NCBI GenBank assembly: GCA_964587125.1
Contig: CAZPKC010000001.1
Coordinates: forward strand, 206,885 to 270,884
Origin: CAIXLI01 sp964587125
Lineage (GTDB): Bacteria > Pseudomonadota > Alphaproteobacteria > UBA9219
Length of the DNA: 64,000 nt
Reading direction: 5' to 3'
A program made the translations under genes and the position numbers. This document shows positions 41,478-51,008 of the stretch, in pieces (position 1 is the stretch's first letter; every line of letters begins with the position of its first letter). The notes under the pieces are model-generated. The model was not told the DNA's origin. It saw only the letters and a list, made by a program, of their open reading frames with translations, and did no database searches.

Positions 41478-42033
41478 GAAAGCAAAACAAAAGTTTTCAA
41501 TCCGGATTCCTGTTTTTGCCGGAATCCAGATTGGAATCGCGGCATTCGTTTTTCTTCTTTCCGCCTCTCCTGCCCTCGCCGAGAATCCCTTTTCCCTCAC
41601 GACGACGCCGCAGCTCGCGCCTTCCTTGGTTTTCGAAGACGAAGGCGGGGCGGAGCATGCTTTATCCGATTATCGCGGACGTTTCGTCCTTCTTACCCTA
41701 TGGGCGACGTGGTGCCCTTCGTGCGCGAAGGAAATGCCCGCGCTCGATGCGCTGCAGAACGCTTTCGATCCGCAAAAACTCGTCGTCCTTCCCTTATCCG
41801 AAGATTCTGAAACCGAGGTTGTGGCCGCGTTTTATCGCCTGCACGGAGTAAAACATCTGGCGATCGCGCTTGACAAAACATCGCACGCGCCAAGCGCGCT
41901 TTTCCTGCGCGGATTGCCCACAACCCTTGTCATTGACCCCTTGGGATATGAAATTGCGCGGGTTGAGGGAGACACGGATTGGACATCGCCCAAAACCTTG
42001 CTTTTTCTTCGCCAAAAAATAGGCGATAACTGA
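41413..42033 (+). CDS. TlpA-like periplasmic thioredoxin
   Basis: Thiol-disulfide protein with the active site WATWCPSC after SDYRGRFVLLTL and the cis-proline region GLPTTLVIDPLG. A signal peptide FVFLLSASPALA-E directs it to the periplasm. The start is unclear: ATG 41413 overlaps era, and a TTG at 41464 would give a shorter signal peptide. The segment between (41504-41527) is a REP-like inverted repeat that encodes RIPVFAGIQIGI, so the n-region of the signal peptide is made of a repeat. Probably reduces or matures exported proteins such as cytochromes. Confidence 0.75.
   Translation: MKNGKTVPIFTELSVWILGRSKKAKQKFSIRIPVFAGIQIGIAAFVFLLSASPALAENPFSLTTTPQLAPSLVFEDEGGAEHALSDYRGRFVLLTLWATWCPSCAKEMPALDALQNAFDPQKLVVLPLSEDSETEVVAAFYRLHGVKHLAIALDKTSHAPSALFLRGLPTTLVIDPLGYEIARVEGDTDWTSPKTLLFLRQKIGDN
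41504..41527. repeat. REP-like inverted repeat inside the TlpA-like gene
   Basis: GGATTCC and GGAATCC flank TGTTTTTGCC. The translation PVFAGIQ is the well-known appearance of this type of dispersed repeat when it lies in a coding region. It sits just before the signal-peptide core of the TlpA-like protein. Confidence 0.6.
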
Positions 42034-42142
42034 TTGACAATCATCACAAAAAAATACTCGCAATACTTAAGTAAAATTTTAATCATTTTGTCTTAAAATA
42101 AGAAGCATAGAGGAGTTTATCTGATTTTTTAGGAATTGTTTT

Positions 42143-42685
42143 ATGTTTTTCTTCGGCATCAGGCGTCCGGATTTCGGATTGAAAAAAGGCAAGGCTCCCT
42201 CGAAGGAAGATATTGCCGTTTTTGCCCAAGGAGGGGCGGTTCCACCCACACGAAAACCCGTTTGCGTCGTGCATCCGGAAAATGCGTCGAGAATGATCCG
42301 CGACGACGGATTTCCAAAAGATTTTTCTCTCTACGAATATGCGGGCGCGACTCTTGAAGTTCTGTCCGGCAAAGGTTCCGACGGCAAGATTCTCCGCCGT
42401 CCCGCTCTGGTCGCCAAAATGGTGCGGAGATATAAACTGGACGACGCTTTCGTCGAAGTGGAAATGACGGCGTCGATCCGCGATCTTCGCAAGGCAGCCC
42501 ATCCTCACGCCTCCTCGATCGCCGCGGCTTTGATGATGTTTTACGATGAAAAAGTTTCCCGGAAAGAACCTGTCCTTAATCCCCAACGGGTCGCTTCCGC
42601 GGCTTCGACATTGTCGAAATTTCCGGCAAACGATTTCTTCGCAAAAATGAATTCCATCGAATCCGTCCCGACGTGGATCGGCTAG
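42143..42685 (+). CDS. Uncharacterised basic protein
   Basis: 180 residues, AGGA eight bases ahead of the ATG. Composition is mixed with basic patches (LKKGKAPSKED, KMVRRYKLDD). No signal peptide or membrane helix. I recognise no domain. It converges on fabF; the stops overlap by four bases. Confidence 0.55.
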   Translation: MFFFGIRRPDFGLKKGKAPSKEDIAVFAQGGAVPPTRKPVCVVHPENASRMIRDDGFPKDFSLYEYAGATLEVLSGKGSDGKILRRPALVAKMVRRYKLDDAFVEVEMTASIRDLRKAAHPHASSIAAALMMFYDEKVSRKEPVLNPQRVASAASTLSKFPANDFFAKMNSIESVPTWIG

Positions 42686-43899
42686 GCCTTCGATTTCCTC
42701 ACGCAAACCGAGGCGTTTAACCCCCCAAAAGCGAATGAATTGTTCAGGGCTATGTCGATCGGCATCGGGCGCGCAATGTTGGGCACATAGTCGAGATCGC
42801 ATTCCGGGTCTGCGCCCTGATAATTGATCGTCGGCGGCGCTGTATTTTCGCGAACGGCCAGAATTGTCGCCAGCATCTCCAAAGCTCCCGCAGCCCCGAG
42901 CGCGTGGCCGAAGAGAGATTTGCTCGACGACAGCGCGACTTTTTTCGCGTGCTCGCCGAGCGCTATTTTCATTGCCGCCGTTTCGGCCGCATCGTTGATG
43001 CGCGTGCCGGTTCCATGCGCATTGATGTAATCGATGTCTTCGGGTGAAAGCTTTGCATCGCGCAGGCAATTGAGAACCGCGCGCGAAGCGCCTTCGGCAT
43101 CGGGGGTCGTGAGGTCTTTGGCGTCCGAAGACATGCCGAAACCCGCGAATTCTGCGTAGATTTTTGCGCCGCGTTTTTTCGCGTTCTCTTCGGTTTCCAA
43201 AACGAATGTCGCGGCTCCTTCGCCGAGAACCATGCCCAAGCGTCCGGCGGAAAAGGGGCGGCAAACGTCGGGGGACATTACGCGCAATGCCTCCCATCCC
43301 CTGAGCGTGCCCAAAGTCAGGCAGGATTCCGCGCCGCCCGTTATCGCCTTATCGATCAATCCCGAACGCAACATCGACAGTGCTGTGCCCATCGCGTGAA
43401 TGGCGGAGGCGCACGCGGAAGCCACCGTAAAGCCCGGCCCCGTGATGCCAAGATTCATGCTGATATGACTCGCTCCCGCGTTGACCATCAGGCGCGGGAT
43501 CGTGAACGGATGCACGCGGCCGGAGGCGTTCGCATCGAGCAATTTGTGATAAGATTCTTCGAGCGTATTCTGGCCGCCGACGCCCGTGCCGATGATGACG
43601 CCCGTGCGTTCGGATTCTTCGGGCGTAAGGGCGAGGCCGGAATCCTGATATGCCTGCTTTGCCGCCGCGACTGCGAATTGCGCGAAACGGTCGAGCAACA
43701 TCGCCTTTTTGGCGTCCATATACTCTTCGATCTTGAAATTTTTGACCTCGGCAACGGGGAAATGGGCCTCCTGCCCGCGGCAAGGAAGCGCGATTGCGCC
43801 GATTCCTCCGCGCCCCTCGAACAGGTTCGATTGAAATTCTTTGACGCTGTTGCCGATAGGCGAAATGACGCCAAGGCCGGTGATAACGATACGTTGCAT
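42682..43899 (-). CDS. fabF: Beta-ketoacyl-[ACP] synthase II-type
   Basis: 405 residues of the KAS family that elongates acyl-ACP with malonyl-ACP. Catalytic cysteine in VASACASAIHAMG, histidines in INAHGTGTRIND and LFGHALGAAGALE, and NNSFAFGGLNAS near the C-terminus. Starts MQRIVITGLGVISPIGNS. It has no acpP beside it, so it could be a second, pathway-specific synthase rather than the housekeeping FabF; other family members (FabB, NodE-like) have the same triad. Confidence 0.9.
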   Translation of the reverse strand: MQRIVITGLGVISPIGNSVKEFQSNLFEGRGGIGAIALPCRGQEAHFPVAEVKNFKIEEYMDAKKAMLLDRFAQFAVAAAKQAYQDSGLALTPEESERTGVIIGTGVGGQNTLEESYHKLLDANASGRVHPFTIPRLMVNAGASHISMNLGITGPGFTVASACASAIHAMGTALSMLRSGLIDKAITGGAESCLTLGTLRGWEALRVMSPDVCRPFSAGRLGMVLGEGAATFVLETEENAKKRGAKIYAEFAGFGMSSDAKDLTTPDAEGASRAVLNCLRDAKLSPEDIDYINAHGTGTRINDAAETAAMKIALGEHAKKVALSSSKSLFGHALGAAGALEMLATILAVRENTAPPTINYQGADPECDLDYVPNIARPMPIDIALNNSFAFGGLNASVCVRKSKA

Positions 43900-43948
43900 G
43901 AAAAACCCCGAATGAAAGCAAGGTTGGAAAGTTTATTGCTTGTGGTTT

Positions 43949-45059
43949 TTACTCCACGTGCCCCTTGATGCGTTGAGCGAGAGACGCGCGTAAAAACATA
44001 TCGATGTCGCCGTCGAGAACCGCTTGCGACTGGCTTGTTTCGGCGCCCGTGCGGGCGTCTTTGACCATTTGATAGGGCTGCAAGACATAAGAGCGGATTT
44101 GATATCCCCAGCCGATTTCGCTTTTCTGCGCTTCGATGTCGGCTGCCGCCGCTTCTTTTATTTTCAACTCCCGCTCATACAATTTCGCGCGAAGCATTTC
44201 CATCGCCTTGGCGCGGTTTTTGTGCTGCGAGCGTTCCTGCTGGCATGCGACGATGATTCCCGTGGGAATATGCGTGAAGCGCACCGCGCTTTCCGTTTTG
44301 TTGACGTGCTGGCCGCCCGCGCCACTTGAGCGAAAGGTATCGATTTTCAGGTCGGCTTCCTTGATTTCGATAGGAACATTGTCATCGACAACCGGCGTTA
44401 TGGACGCGCTGGCGAAGCTGGTATGGCGGCGCGCGTTCGCATCGAAGGGGCTGATGCGCACAAGCCGATGCACGCCCGATTCCGTTTTAAGCCAGCCATA
44501 GGCGTTAGGCCCCGTTATCTGGATCGTCGCGGATTTGATGCCCGCTTCTTCACCCACGCTTTCGTCGAGCCACGTGACTTTATAGCCGTGCTTTTCCGCC
44601 CATCTTATATACATGCGAAGCAGCATTTGCGCCCAATCTTGCGCCTCCGTGCCTCCCGCGCCCGCGTTGATTTCCAGATAGCAATCGTTCGCGTCGGCTT
44701 CGCCCGACAGAAGGCTTTCGAGTTCGCGCTCTGCGGCGGTTTCGCGCAAGGCAAAAATCGCGTTTTCGGCCTCGGTCGCCATTGGTGCGTCGCCTTCGGC
44801 TTCGGCCATTTTCAGCATTTCGATGTTTTCGGCGAGGCCCTTCGTAATCTGGCGATAGCCGGAAAGCGCCTGATCGAGCTGCGTACGTTCGCGCATGATC
44901 GCTTGCGCTTTAGCGGAGTCGCTCCAGAGATCGGGGTTTTCGGCGAGGCTGTTCAGTTCGTCGAGGCGCATGCAGGCTTTGTCGTAGTCAAAGATGCCTC
45001 CTCAGCAGAGTCAGCGATTTCTCGATGTCGGCTATGGCTGATGTGATTTCGGCGCGCAT
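43949..45059 (-). CDS. prfB: Peptide chain release factor 2, expressed by +1 frameshift
   Basis: Terminates translation at UGA and UAA. The first frame starts at ATG 45059 (MRAEITSAIADIEKSL) and meets TGA after 23 codons; the main frame, one base over, continues to 43949. The full protein is about 369 residues. The GGQ loop reads RSSGAGGQHVNKTESAVR, and the codon-recognition region contains the RF2 tripeptide region ARRHTSFAS upstream. The frameshift element is classical and is listed separately. Confidence 0.95.
44987..45002 (-). promoter_or_regulatory. prfB programmed +1 frameshift site
   Basis: On the minus strand AGG-AGG (an internal Shine-Dalgarno) is followed by CAT and then CTT-TGA-C. 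The ribosome pauses at the in-frame TGA when RF2 is scarce, slips from CTT to TTT, and continues in the long frame with GAC. This is the known autoregulation of RF2, intact here. Confidence 0.92.
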
Positions 45060-45329
45060 GAGGGCTTCTTTTTTTAATTATTCGAGGGGGTTTGATGCCT
45101 TGATTGGAAAAAGAAATCAAGGCTTTCCGTAAAAACTTTTCTAAATCAACGGTTCTTTAGTCAAAAGTTATAGTTAATCCGAAAAAGCGTTTTGCGCGCA
45201 AAAGAGCGATGACGAAAAGATAAAAGAGATTGTATGCGCAAAAAATCCCGGATATAAAGACAAAATGGATGCGGAAAACTCGTATTTTGAATAGAGACTT
45301 ACTTATTGGACGGATAAAGGAGATATATA

Positions 45330-45854
45330 ATGGCAGACGGTCCCGGTTTAACAACTTCGGAACAAAAAACGGATTGGTCGTTGAACGATCAAGAAACAGC
45401 GGCGTTGTTCGCTTTGGCGATGCATCGTCTATTCAAACGTCGTTTTCTGTCCGGAAACATCACGATAAAACACGGTCGTTTTGCTACTAACATTTTCGGC
45501 TGGCCGAAGGAAAGCGTTCCTCCTTCTGTTCGTGCAAGAGCATGGCCGTTCTGGTCCAAAAAATTGGATATAGATACGATTTCGAATAGGGTTCAATCCG
45601 TGCTCAGTTCCGAAGTTTCCAGCGATATTAATTGGAAAGTTATTCCCGGCCGCGCGTTTGACGGCGGCACTCTCATCAACGGTATCATTAGCATTGGGGG
45701 AGGACGGGTCGTTTTCACGGGGATCACCATCGAAAAAATCGATGAGGGTACAAAGAAACAGATTTCCGATCTTATCGCTCCGTACAACCGGCCCAAAATG
45801 GGTTTTATCGAGTTGCTCGGATTCTCAAATCCAAAAGACGGCGCGCATCTGTAA
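45330..45854 (+). CDS. Uncharacterised protein
   Basis: 174 residues with an excellent ribosome site (AAAGGAG) before the ATG. Soluble; MHRLFKRRFLSGNITIKHG in the first third and GGGRVVFTGITIEKIDEGTKKQISDLIAPYN near the end. I recognise no family. The 270 bases upstream are AT-rich, without a gene. Confidence 0.55.
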   Translation: MADGPGLTTSEQKTDWSLNDQETAALFALAMHRLFKRRFLSGNITIKHGRFATNIFGWPKESVPPSVRARAWPFWSKKLDIDTISNRVQSVLSSEVSSDINWKVIPGRAFDGGTLINGIISIGGGRVVFTGITIEKIDEGTKKQISDLIAPYNRPKMGFIELLGFSNPKDGAHL

Positions 45855-45896
45855 CGCTCCGAAAAACGCAAAACGGGGCTGGAAAATCAAGGATTA

Positions 45897-46733
45897 TCAG
45901 AGATTGTTGCCGTCCAATGTGTGATTCTTGTCCGGCAGGTGGCGGGTGGCCGCGCGACGGACATAGGAAGCATAAAGCTTTTTCGCGAAATCTTCCGAAA
46001 TGTCGAATTCTATGTACCGTCCCTTCGTCTCCAAGGGAACATATGTCGTTCCAATAATTTTTCCTTTTTTGTCATGCGCGGTATCTGTTTTATCCCTCAC
46101 ATTATTTACAAAACAAAGACGAAGTTTTTTTCGAATTTCACGCGTTTCTTCTTTCCCGTTTTTGTCGATAACGACGTATTCTTGTGTTCCTCCGCATCCT
46201 TCATAGCCATACCGCGCATTTTCTTTGCTCTTGCTGTTATTTCTCTCCCGCGTGCCCACGCCTAAAATAATTCTGAAGGGCTTAACCCACCAATAATCCG
46301 TGAGTCTGTCCTGATCTTCGTCTTTTGTTTGAAAACGCCCAATTCCGTCAAGCTCCCGCTTCAATGCGTCCGAAAGTTCTTTCTGCCCGGTCAACCTATG
46401 CATAAAAAACCGCAACACTTCTTCATGCGTCGCTTTGAGAACCTCGCGGCAGTGCGCCTCGGCTTTGGCATCGGCATGGCGAAATCCTGATTGATGATCG
46501 GTAACAGTCAGCGCGGTTTGGCCAAATTCCGTCTTCCTCTTTTTTCTACCTGAATACTCGGTATAAAGGGGCGCGGCGCAGCAAGGGCATATCGGCTTAC
46601 CGCCAATGGGCCAATCTTCTTTCAGCGCCTCATCGTATAAATCCTGATCGATCTTGGAAACGCCCCCAAGAGGAGTTGTCAGGACTTCGCCGTCAGGGCC
46701 AAGAATATGCGCTTTTATATTGTCGTATCTCAT
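45897..46733 (-). CDS. Uncharacterised protein with a cysteine-rich, possibly zinc-binding, motif
   Basis: 278 residues. Near residue 50 is PICPCCAAPLYTEYSG, a C-x-x-C-C arrangement, and further on are HADAKAEAHC and GYEGCGGTQE; these could bind zinc. The rest is charged, with RFFMHRLTGQKELSDAL and YIEFDISEDFAKKLY. No signal or membrane helix. Unknown function; it is downstream of dotO/icmB on the same strand with a 66-base gap, a possible but unproven link. Confidence 0.6.
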   Translation of the reverse strand: MRYDNIKAHILGPDGEVLTTPLGGVSKIDQDLYDEALKEDWPIGGKPICPCCAAPLYTEYSGRKKRKTEFGQTALTVTDHQSGFRHADAKAEAHCREVLKATHEEVLRFFMHRLTGQKELSDALKRELDGIGRFQTKDEDQDRLTDYWWVKPFRIILGVGTRERNNSKSKENARYGYEGCGGTQEYVVIDKNGKEETREIRKKLRLCFVNNVRDKTDTAHDKKGKIIGTTYVPLETKGRYIEFDISEDFAKKLYASYVRRAATRHLPDKNHTLDGNNL

Positions 46734-46799
46734 ATGTCTTTTTTACCAGAAAAACTTGAAAGTATTTAGCGTTTTGCTCGGTAAATCCGTTAACCTTAA

Positions 46800-49793
46800 T
46801 TATTGCTGCGCCATTGTTTTGGCGGGGTCTTCGCGGGCGAATTTGATAAGCTCGTTCGCCATTTCCTGAATGACGACCGATGTCGCGGCGGATTCGATCT
46901 CGCCCTTTTCCGTATGCATGACCACACGGCGGCGCACTTCCTGCCGCGCGGAGCCGCTTGGAAAGTATTTGGCCAGAACTTGCCGCGCCGTGGTCGCGCC
47001 GAGCGCCGTATAAAGATGGCTTCTGAGCATCACGTCTTCGACCGAAGTCGAAAGAGCCCAAAGCTCGATCGGCCCTAGCGTATTGACTAAGTGCTGTTCG
47101 TAACGGCCTTCGTTCGTCGAAAGCAAAAGCAAGACCGGAGCGCCCGACGGCCTCGGCCCCGTCAAGCGGTAGCGCATGACCCAGCGCGCGGTGTCGGACA
47201 GCCCGAAACATTTTGCGGTGTCGGAAATAGCGCGGTCGGAAACGGCCGTGCCGCATATCCACACGCCCGTGGCGAGATCGACCATGTCTTTCGTGAAGTC
47301 GCTGAGAAGCTGCGAGGCCAGAACGATTTGCACGCCCCATTTCCGGCCTTCGCGTACGTCGCGGATGACTTGCGCGCGCACGGCTGCGCTTCCGCTGGTG
47401 CGGTGAAATTCGTCGAAGCAGATGCGCTTGGGCGTTTCGCGGATATCGCGGATTCGCGCTTCGTGATAGGCGCGGTACTTTTCGGGAACCGAGCGCAACA
47501 TATCGGCCCCAAGCCACCACGAACGCACCATGACGTGGCGCGCCAGCATGTACATAATGGCGGTCTGCCGGTCCGCGCTGGCGTCGCCTTGGGGCGAAAC
47601 GTCCTGCAAGTCGATCGCGACGACGCGCGCGCCGCCGACATCGAACCGCGTGACGGAAGCCAAAATCGGAAACTCGCGCACCGCCGAAGCGATCATGCGC
47701 TCGAAGGCGTGAATGATGCTTTCCGCCGACGCCCCTATTTGCGTTTCTTCCAGAAGCGCCCTGATTTGCGGCCTGCGCGAGGCGGTTACGGCGTCCACCA
47801 GCGTCGGCGCGGCGTGGCGTTGTGCAAGCATCGCCTGATGTTGCGCGCCTTTTTCGAACAAGGCATCGACGACGTCCCACCAATAGGGATCGCCGGGCAA
47901 ATGGATGTTGAGTTTAGCCAAGGCTTCGTCGACTTCGGGCTCGATCCGCACCAGATAGGGCCGAGGCTCGGCATTGGCGCCCGAGTCGTCGCGCCAGCGG
48001 TACATTTCGTCGATGCAAAGTCCGACGAGTTGCTGCATGCCGTCATAAGCGCCCGTTTGCCCCGGCGACGTGCACAAAAGCGTGAGAAGCTCGGTCAGAT
48101 AGGAACGCTCCTCCGGCAGGGGATAGCGGCATCCCAGTTGCGTATCGAACGGATTGATCGCGTAATCGGGCGTCATGCGCAACTTGACGTGCAAAGCCTC
48201 GTGCCGGCGTTCGAGCGGCAAAGCGTCCCGGATGAGCGAGATCAGCCCCGACGACGAAGGCCCGATGTCGAGAATGGCCACGTAAGGAAGATGCGACGAA
48301 CCCGCCGAGAGAACCGTGCCGAGGTTAAGCGCGTTCATCAAAACGGATTTGCCCGCGCCCGGCTGCGCGAAGATCAAATCGAACCATAAAGACGTCAAGG
48401 ACGAACCGGATTGATACGGCCACATGCGCCCGTCGGGCGTGCGGAAAACGACGGAGCCTTCATGAAACGGCGAGGACGCGCGCTGCCACGGCAGCAATTT
48501 GATGGTTTCGTGGAAAGGCATGACGACGGGAGGCGCGGTCGAGGCGCAGGCAATCCCGAGCGCCGACGACATGATGACGTCGAGAGGATCGCCTCCGGCC
48601 GACGAAGCCTGACAATATCCCCACGCTTCCACCGCCTGCGTCAAAGCGCCGAGGCGGGTTTCGATAAGCTTGCGGTTGTTTTGGGGCGCGTAGGTCGAAA
48701 TCGACACGCGCATTTTCACGACGGGTTCGTTTTGCGACAGTTGTTGCAAGGCTTTCAAGGAATCGCGGATTTGCTTGTTGACCTGATTGGTAAAGGCCAG
48801 AACGCCCGCCGCAAACGCGCGGAACGACACGCCCTGCGCGCCGCCGCTTTCGATCAAAAACGACATGCGGAACGGCACGTCGTTGTCGATGAGGCGCGCC
48901 AGAAGCTGGGGAAAAGGCGAAGGCTCGGACGGCGCCAGCGTCATATCCACGCCGCCCCAGAGCGACGTTCCTATGCGCACGATGCTTGACGAGACGACGG
49001 TCGCGTCCTCGGTGCACAATTGACGGCGGAGCGGCGGCCACAAAATATCGGAAGCGTCTTCTTTGCCGTGTTGGGGCGCGCGCGGCAACAAAGGATCGCC
49101 GGGCAAATTGGCGCGCCAGTCTTTATGTCCCACCTGTGGGTAAAGGCTCGATTTTATGGCGGCCAACGCTTCGTGCGTCGTCATGATTTCGGCTTTCATG
49201 CCGATTTCTTCCAAGGCGCTGGCCACCGACGAAACATAGCTTTTGTGCCGCGTCCTTAAAGCCTCGAGCGCCTGCATGGGGAATTGCGCGCCGGGGGCAA
49301 TAACCCATTTTTTCTCGCCGCGCTGCTTGATTGCCGCGGCAAGCTCGGCCTTGGTCAGCACGGAGGGACGCGTCCACAAAACAAAATAAATTTCCTCGTG
49401 CGCCATGTACCGCGCCAGATGGCGAGCGCGTTCGTTCAAAAGATCGTTAAGATCGAGGTCCATCGCGCGTATGGCGCTGCGATTGTTCGTCATTACGCTG
49501 TCCAAATCCTGCCCGACTAAAGACGGATCGCGCATGAAATAGACCTGCATTGCATATCCGGGACGGTCAAAACGCGCCCCAAGTTTCAGCGTGGCTTGAT
49601 CGAGAATCCATTGATATTCGGCATCGCCGATAATCTGGCGCGCGCCAAATTGCTTGATGAGGCTGACCAACGACCCGTCGCTTGCGACCAGCGTGACGCT
49701 GTCATCCGCCGTTTCCAGCTGAACAAACGACTCCATCGGCTGGCGTAAAGACGACATCAGCGTAGCTACATATTCATCGACGATATTGAACAT
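46800..49793 (-). CDS. DotO/IcmB-type VirB4-like ATPase of a type IVB secretion system
   Basis: 997 residues, the length of IcmB/DotO (and TraU of IncI plasmids). N-terminal part MFNIVDEYVATLMSSLRQ; the ATPase Walker A is FAQPGAGKSVLMNALNLG near residue 477, and the Walker B segment RICFDEFHRTSG lies near 790, with RKWGVQIVLASQLLSDF after. It should power assembly or substrate passage of a type IVB (I-type) secretion apparatus at the inner membrane. No other dot/icm gene lies next to it in the window. The family call rests on length and motif layout; a plain TraC/VirB4 is the alternative. Confidence 0.75.
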   Translation of the reverse strand: MFNIVDEYVATLMSSLRQPMESFVQLETADDSVTLVASDGSLVSLIKQFGARQIIGDAEYQWILDQATLKLGARFDRPGYAMQVYFMRDPSLVGQDLDSVMTNNRSAIRAMDLDLNDLLNERARHLARYMAHEEIYFVLWTRPSVLTKAELAAAIKQRGEKKWVIAPGAQFPMQALEALRTRHKSYVSSVASALEEIGMKAEIMTTHEALAAIKSSLYPQVGHKDWRANLPGDPLLPRAPQHGKEDASDILWPPLRRQLCTEDATVVSSSIVRIGTSLWGGVDMTLAPSEPSPFPQLLARLIDNDVPFRMSFLIESGGAQGVSFRAFAAGVLAFTNQVNKQIRDSLKALQQLSQNEPVVKMRVSISTYAPQNNRKLIETRLGALTQAVEAWGYCQASSAGGDPLDVIMSSALGIACASTAPPVVMPFHETIKLLPWQRASSPFHEGSVVFRTPDGRMWPYQSGSSLTSLWFDLIFAQPGAGKSVLMNALNLGTVLSAGSSHLPYVAILDIGPSSSGLISLIRDALPLERRHEALHVKLRMTPDYAINPFDTQLGCRYPLPEERSYLTELLTLLCTSPGQTGAYDGMQQLVGLCIDEMYRWRDDSGANAEPRPYLVRIEPEVDEALAKLNIHLPGDPYWWDVVDALFEKGAQHQAMLAQRHAAPTLVDAVTASRRPQIRALLEETQIGASAESIIHAFERMIASAVREFPILASVTRFDVGGARVVAIDLQDVSPQGDASADRQTAIMYMLARHVMVRSWWLGADMLRSVPEKYRAYHEARIRDIRETPKRICFDEFHRTSGSAAVRAQVIRDVREGRKWGVQIVLASQLLSDFTKDMVDLATGVWICGTAVSDRAISDTAKCFGLSDTARWVMRYRLTGPRPSGAPVLLLLSTNEGRYEQHLVNTLGPIELWALSTSVEDVMLRSHLYTALGATTARQVLAKYFPSGSARQEVRRRVVMHTEKGEIESAATSVVIQEMANELIKFAREDPAKTMAQQ

Positions 49794-50015
49794 CTGGTTG
49801 CGTACGTTGAGGAAAGACAGATCGCGAATCCCGACATTCTAGACGAAATTCTATGAAGAAATGCCTAATGAAACGGTTAAAATATCGTGAAAACGCAAAG
49901 GGATAGGAACACACCCTTAGGAAATTAAAGCATCGCAGAAAGGCGGGAAGGCCTTCAACGCTCAAGAAAAATTTCCCCGAAGGCCGGATGCCAATCCCCA
50001 AACGTTGATTTTTGT

Positions 50016-50783
50016 TTACGCTTTATTTCTGGCTAATTCAGACAGTTGGCGCTGCAAAGCGGCTATTTTGTTCTGAACCTCTTCTCCGGAAACGGCTTTT
50101 TGGGCCGTTGCTTTTGCCGTTTCGGGAGTTGGAACGGCTGCCAGTTTTTTTTTGGCCGCAGGGGACGATGTCGTTTCCGAATCCTTGGCTTTTTCTTTCG
50201 TTTTAGTGCCGATTTCGGAAACCGGCGCCAATGCCGGCTCTTTGCTTGTAGTTTTTACCGCAGCGCCGTTTTGCGTTGTTGCGCAGCATTCCGAACCGTT
50301 TTTCCCGAGTTTCATGCCGATGGAGCCGAACGGCGAGAACATTTGCATAGTGCTTTCGAACATCGCCATGTTCTGCTTGCTCATCTGCTCCAGCGTATTG
50401 TTAAACGGAAATATGTTGCCGAAAGTCTTGTGAAAATACTCGCGGATTTGCTCCTGATTTTTCGTCAGGGATTGCAGGCTATGCTCGAGATATTTGGGAA
50501 CGAGCCATTGCATGCTGTCGCCGTAAAAACCTATCAAACGGCGCAGAAAGCTGATCGGCAGAAGGTTTTGGCCTGTCTTGCCTTCTTCCTCGATAATGAT
50601 CTGAGCCAAAACGGAGCGCGTAATGTCTTCGTTGCTCTTCGCATCGTAAACATTAAATTCCGTGCCGGCCTTGACCATTTCCGCAAGGTTTCCCAGCGTC
50701 ACGTAAGTACTCGTCGCCGTGTTGTACAGACGGCGATTGGCGTATTTCTTAATGACGACTGACTCGTTCGATATCGCGCTCAT
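50016..50783 (-). CDS. phaR: Polyhydroxyalkanoate synthesis repressor PhaR
   Basis: 255 residues. The N-terminal DNA-binding domain VIKKYANRRLYNTATSTYVTLGNLAEMV and the following EDITRSVLAQIIIEEE and FLRRLIGFYGDSMQWLVPKYLEHSL are characteristic. The C-terminal half is a low-complexity Ala/Lys/Thr tail ending in a short coiled coil. It represses phasin and PHB genes and itself when free of polymer. The ATG 50783 is used; the frame begins at a TTG at 50795. No phaABC genes are in the window. Confidence 0.9.
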   Translation of the reverse strand: MSAISNESVVIKKYANRRLYNTATSTYVTLGNLAEMVKAGTEFNVYDAKSNEDITRSVLAQIIIEEEGKTGQNLLPISFLRRLIGFYGDSMQWLVPKYLEHSLQSLTKNQEQIREYFHKTFGNIFPFNNTLEQMSKQNMAMFESTMQMFSPFGSIGMKLGKNGSECCATTQNGAAVKTTSKEPALAPVSEIGTKTKEKAKDSETTSSPAAKKKLAAVPTPETAKATAQKAVSGEEVQNKIAALQRQLSELARNKA

Positions 50784-50886
50784 GGTAGAACCCAATATTT
50801 GGTTAATATCTTGTTAACCTTTGACAGGTTGCGCAAGAGAATTCAAGTGTTTTTTGCGCATGATAAGAAATTTTATTGCGTTTTTT

Positions 50887-50915
50887 GTGCAGCAAGCATG
50901 AATTTTGCTGCGCAC
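50887..50915. promoter_or_regulatory. Candidate PhaR operator upstream of phaR
   Basis: GTGCAGCAA and TTGCTGCGCAC form an imperfect inverted repeat about 100 bases ahead of the phaR start, next to AT-rich DNA with further TTGC/GCAA steps. PhaR proteins bind TGC/GCA-rich repeats at their own promoter, so autoregulation is likely. Confidence 0.4.
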
Positions 50916-51008
50916 AATTTTGCAAAAATAGCCTGAGTTTTTCGTCGGTTAAGGAACGAAAGTTTAGCGGGGAACGCAGATTGTATAAATGTACGCTCGT
51001 GTGCGTTT

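Noticed and set aside
47091..48389. 432-aa plus-strand frame
   Set aside because: Antisense of the DotO/IcmB-like gene.
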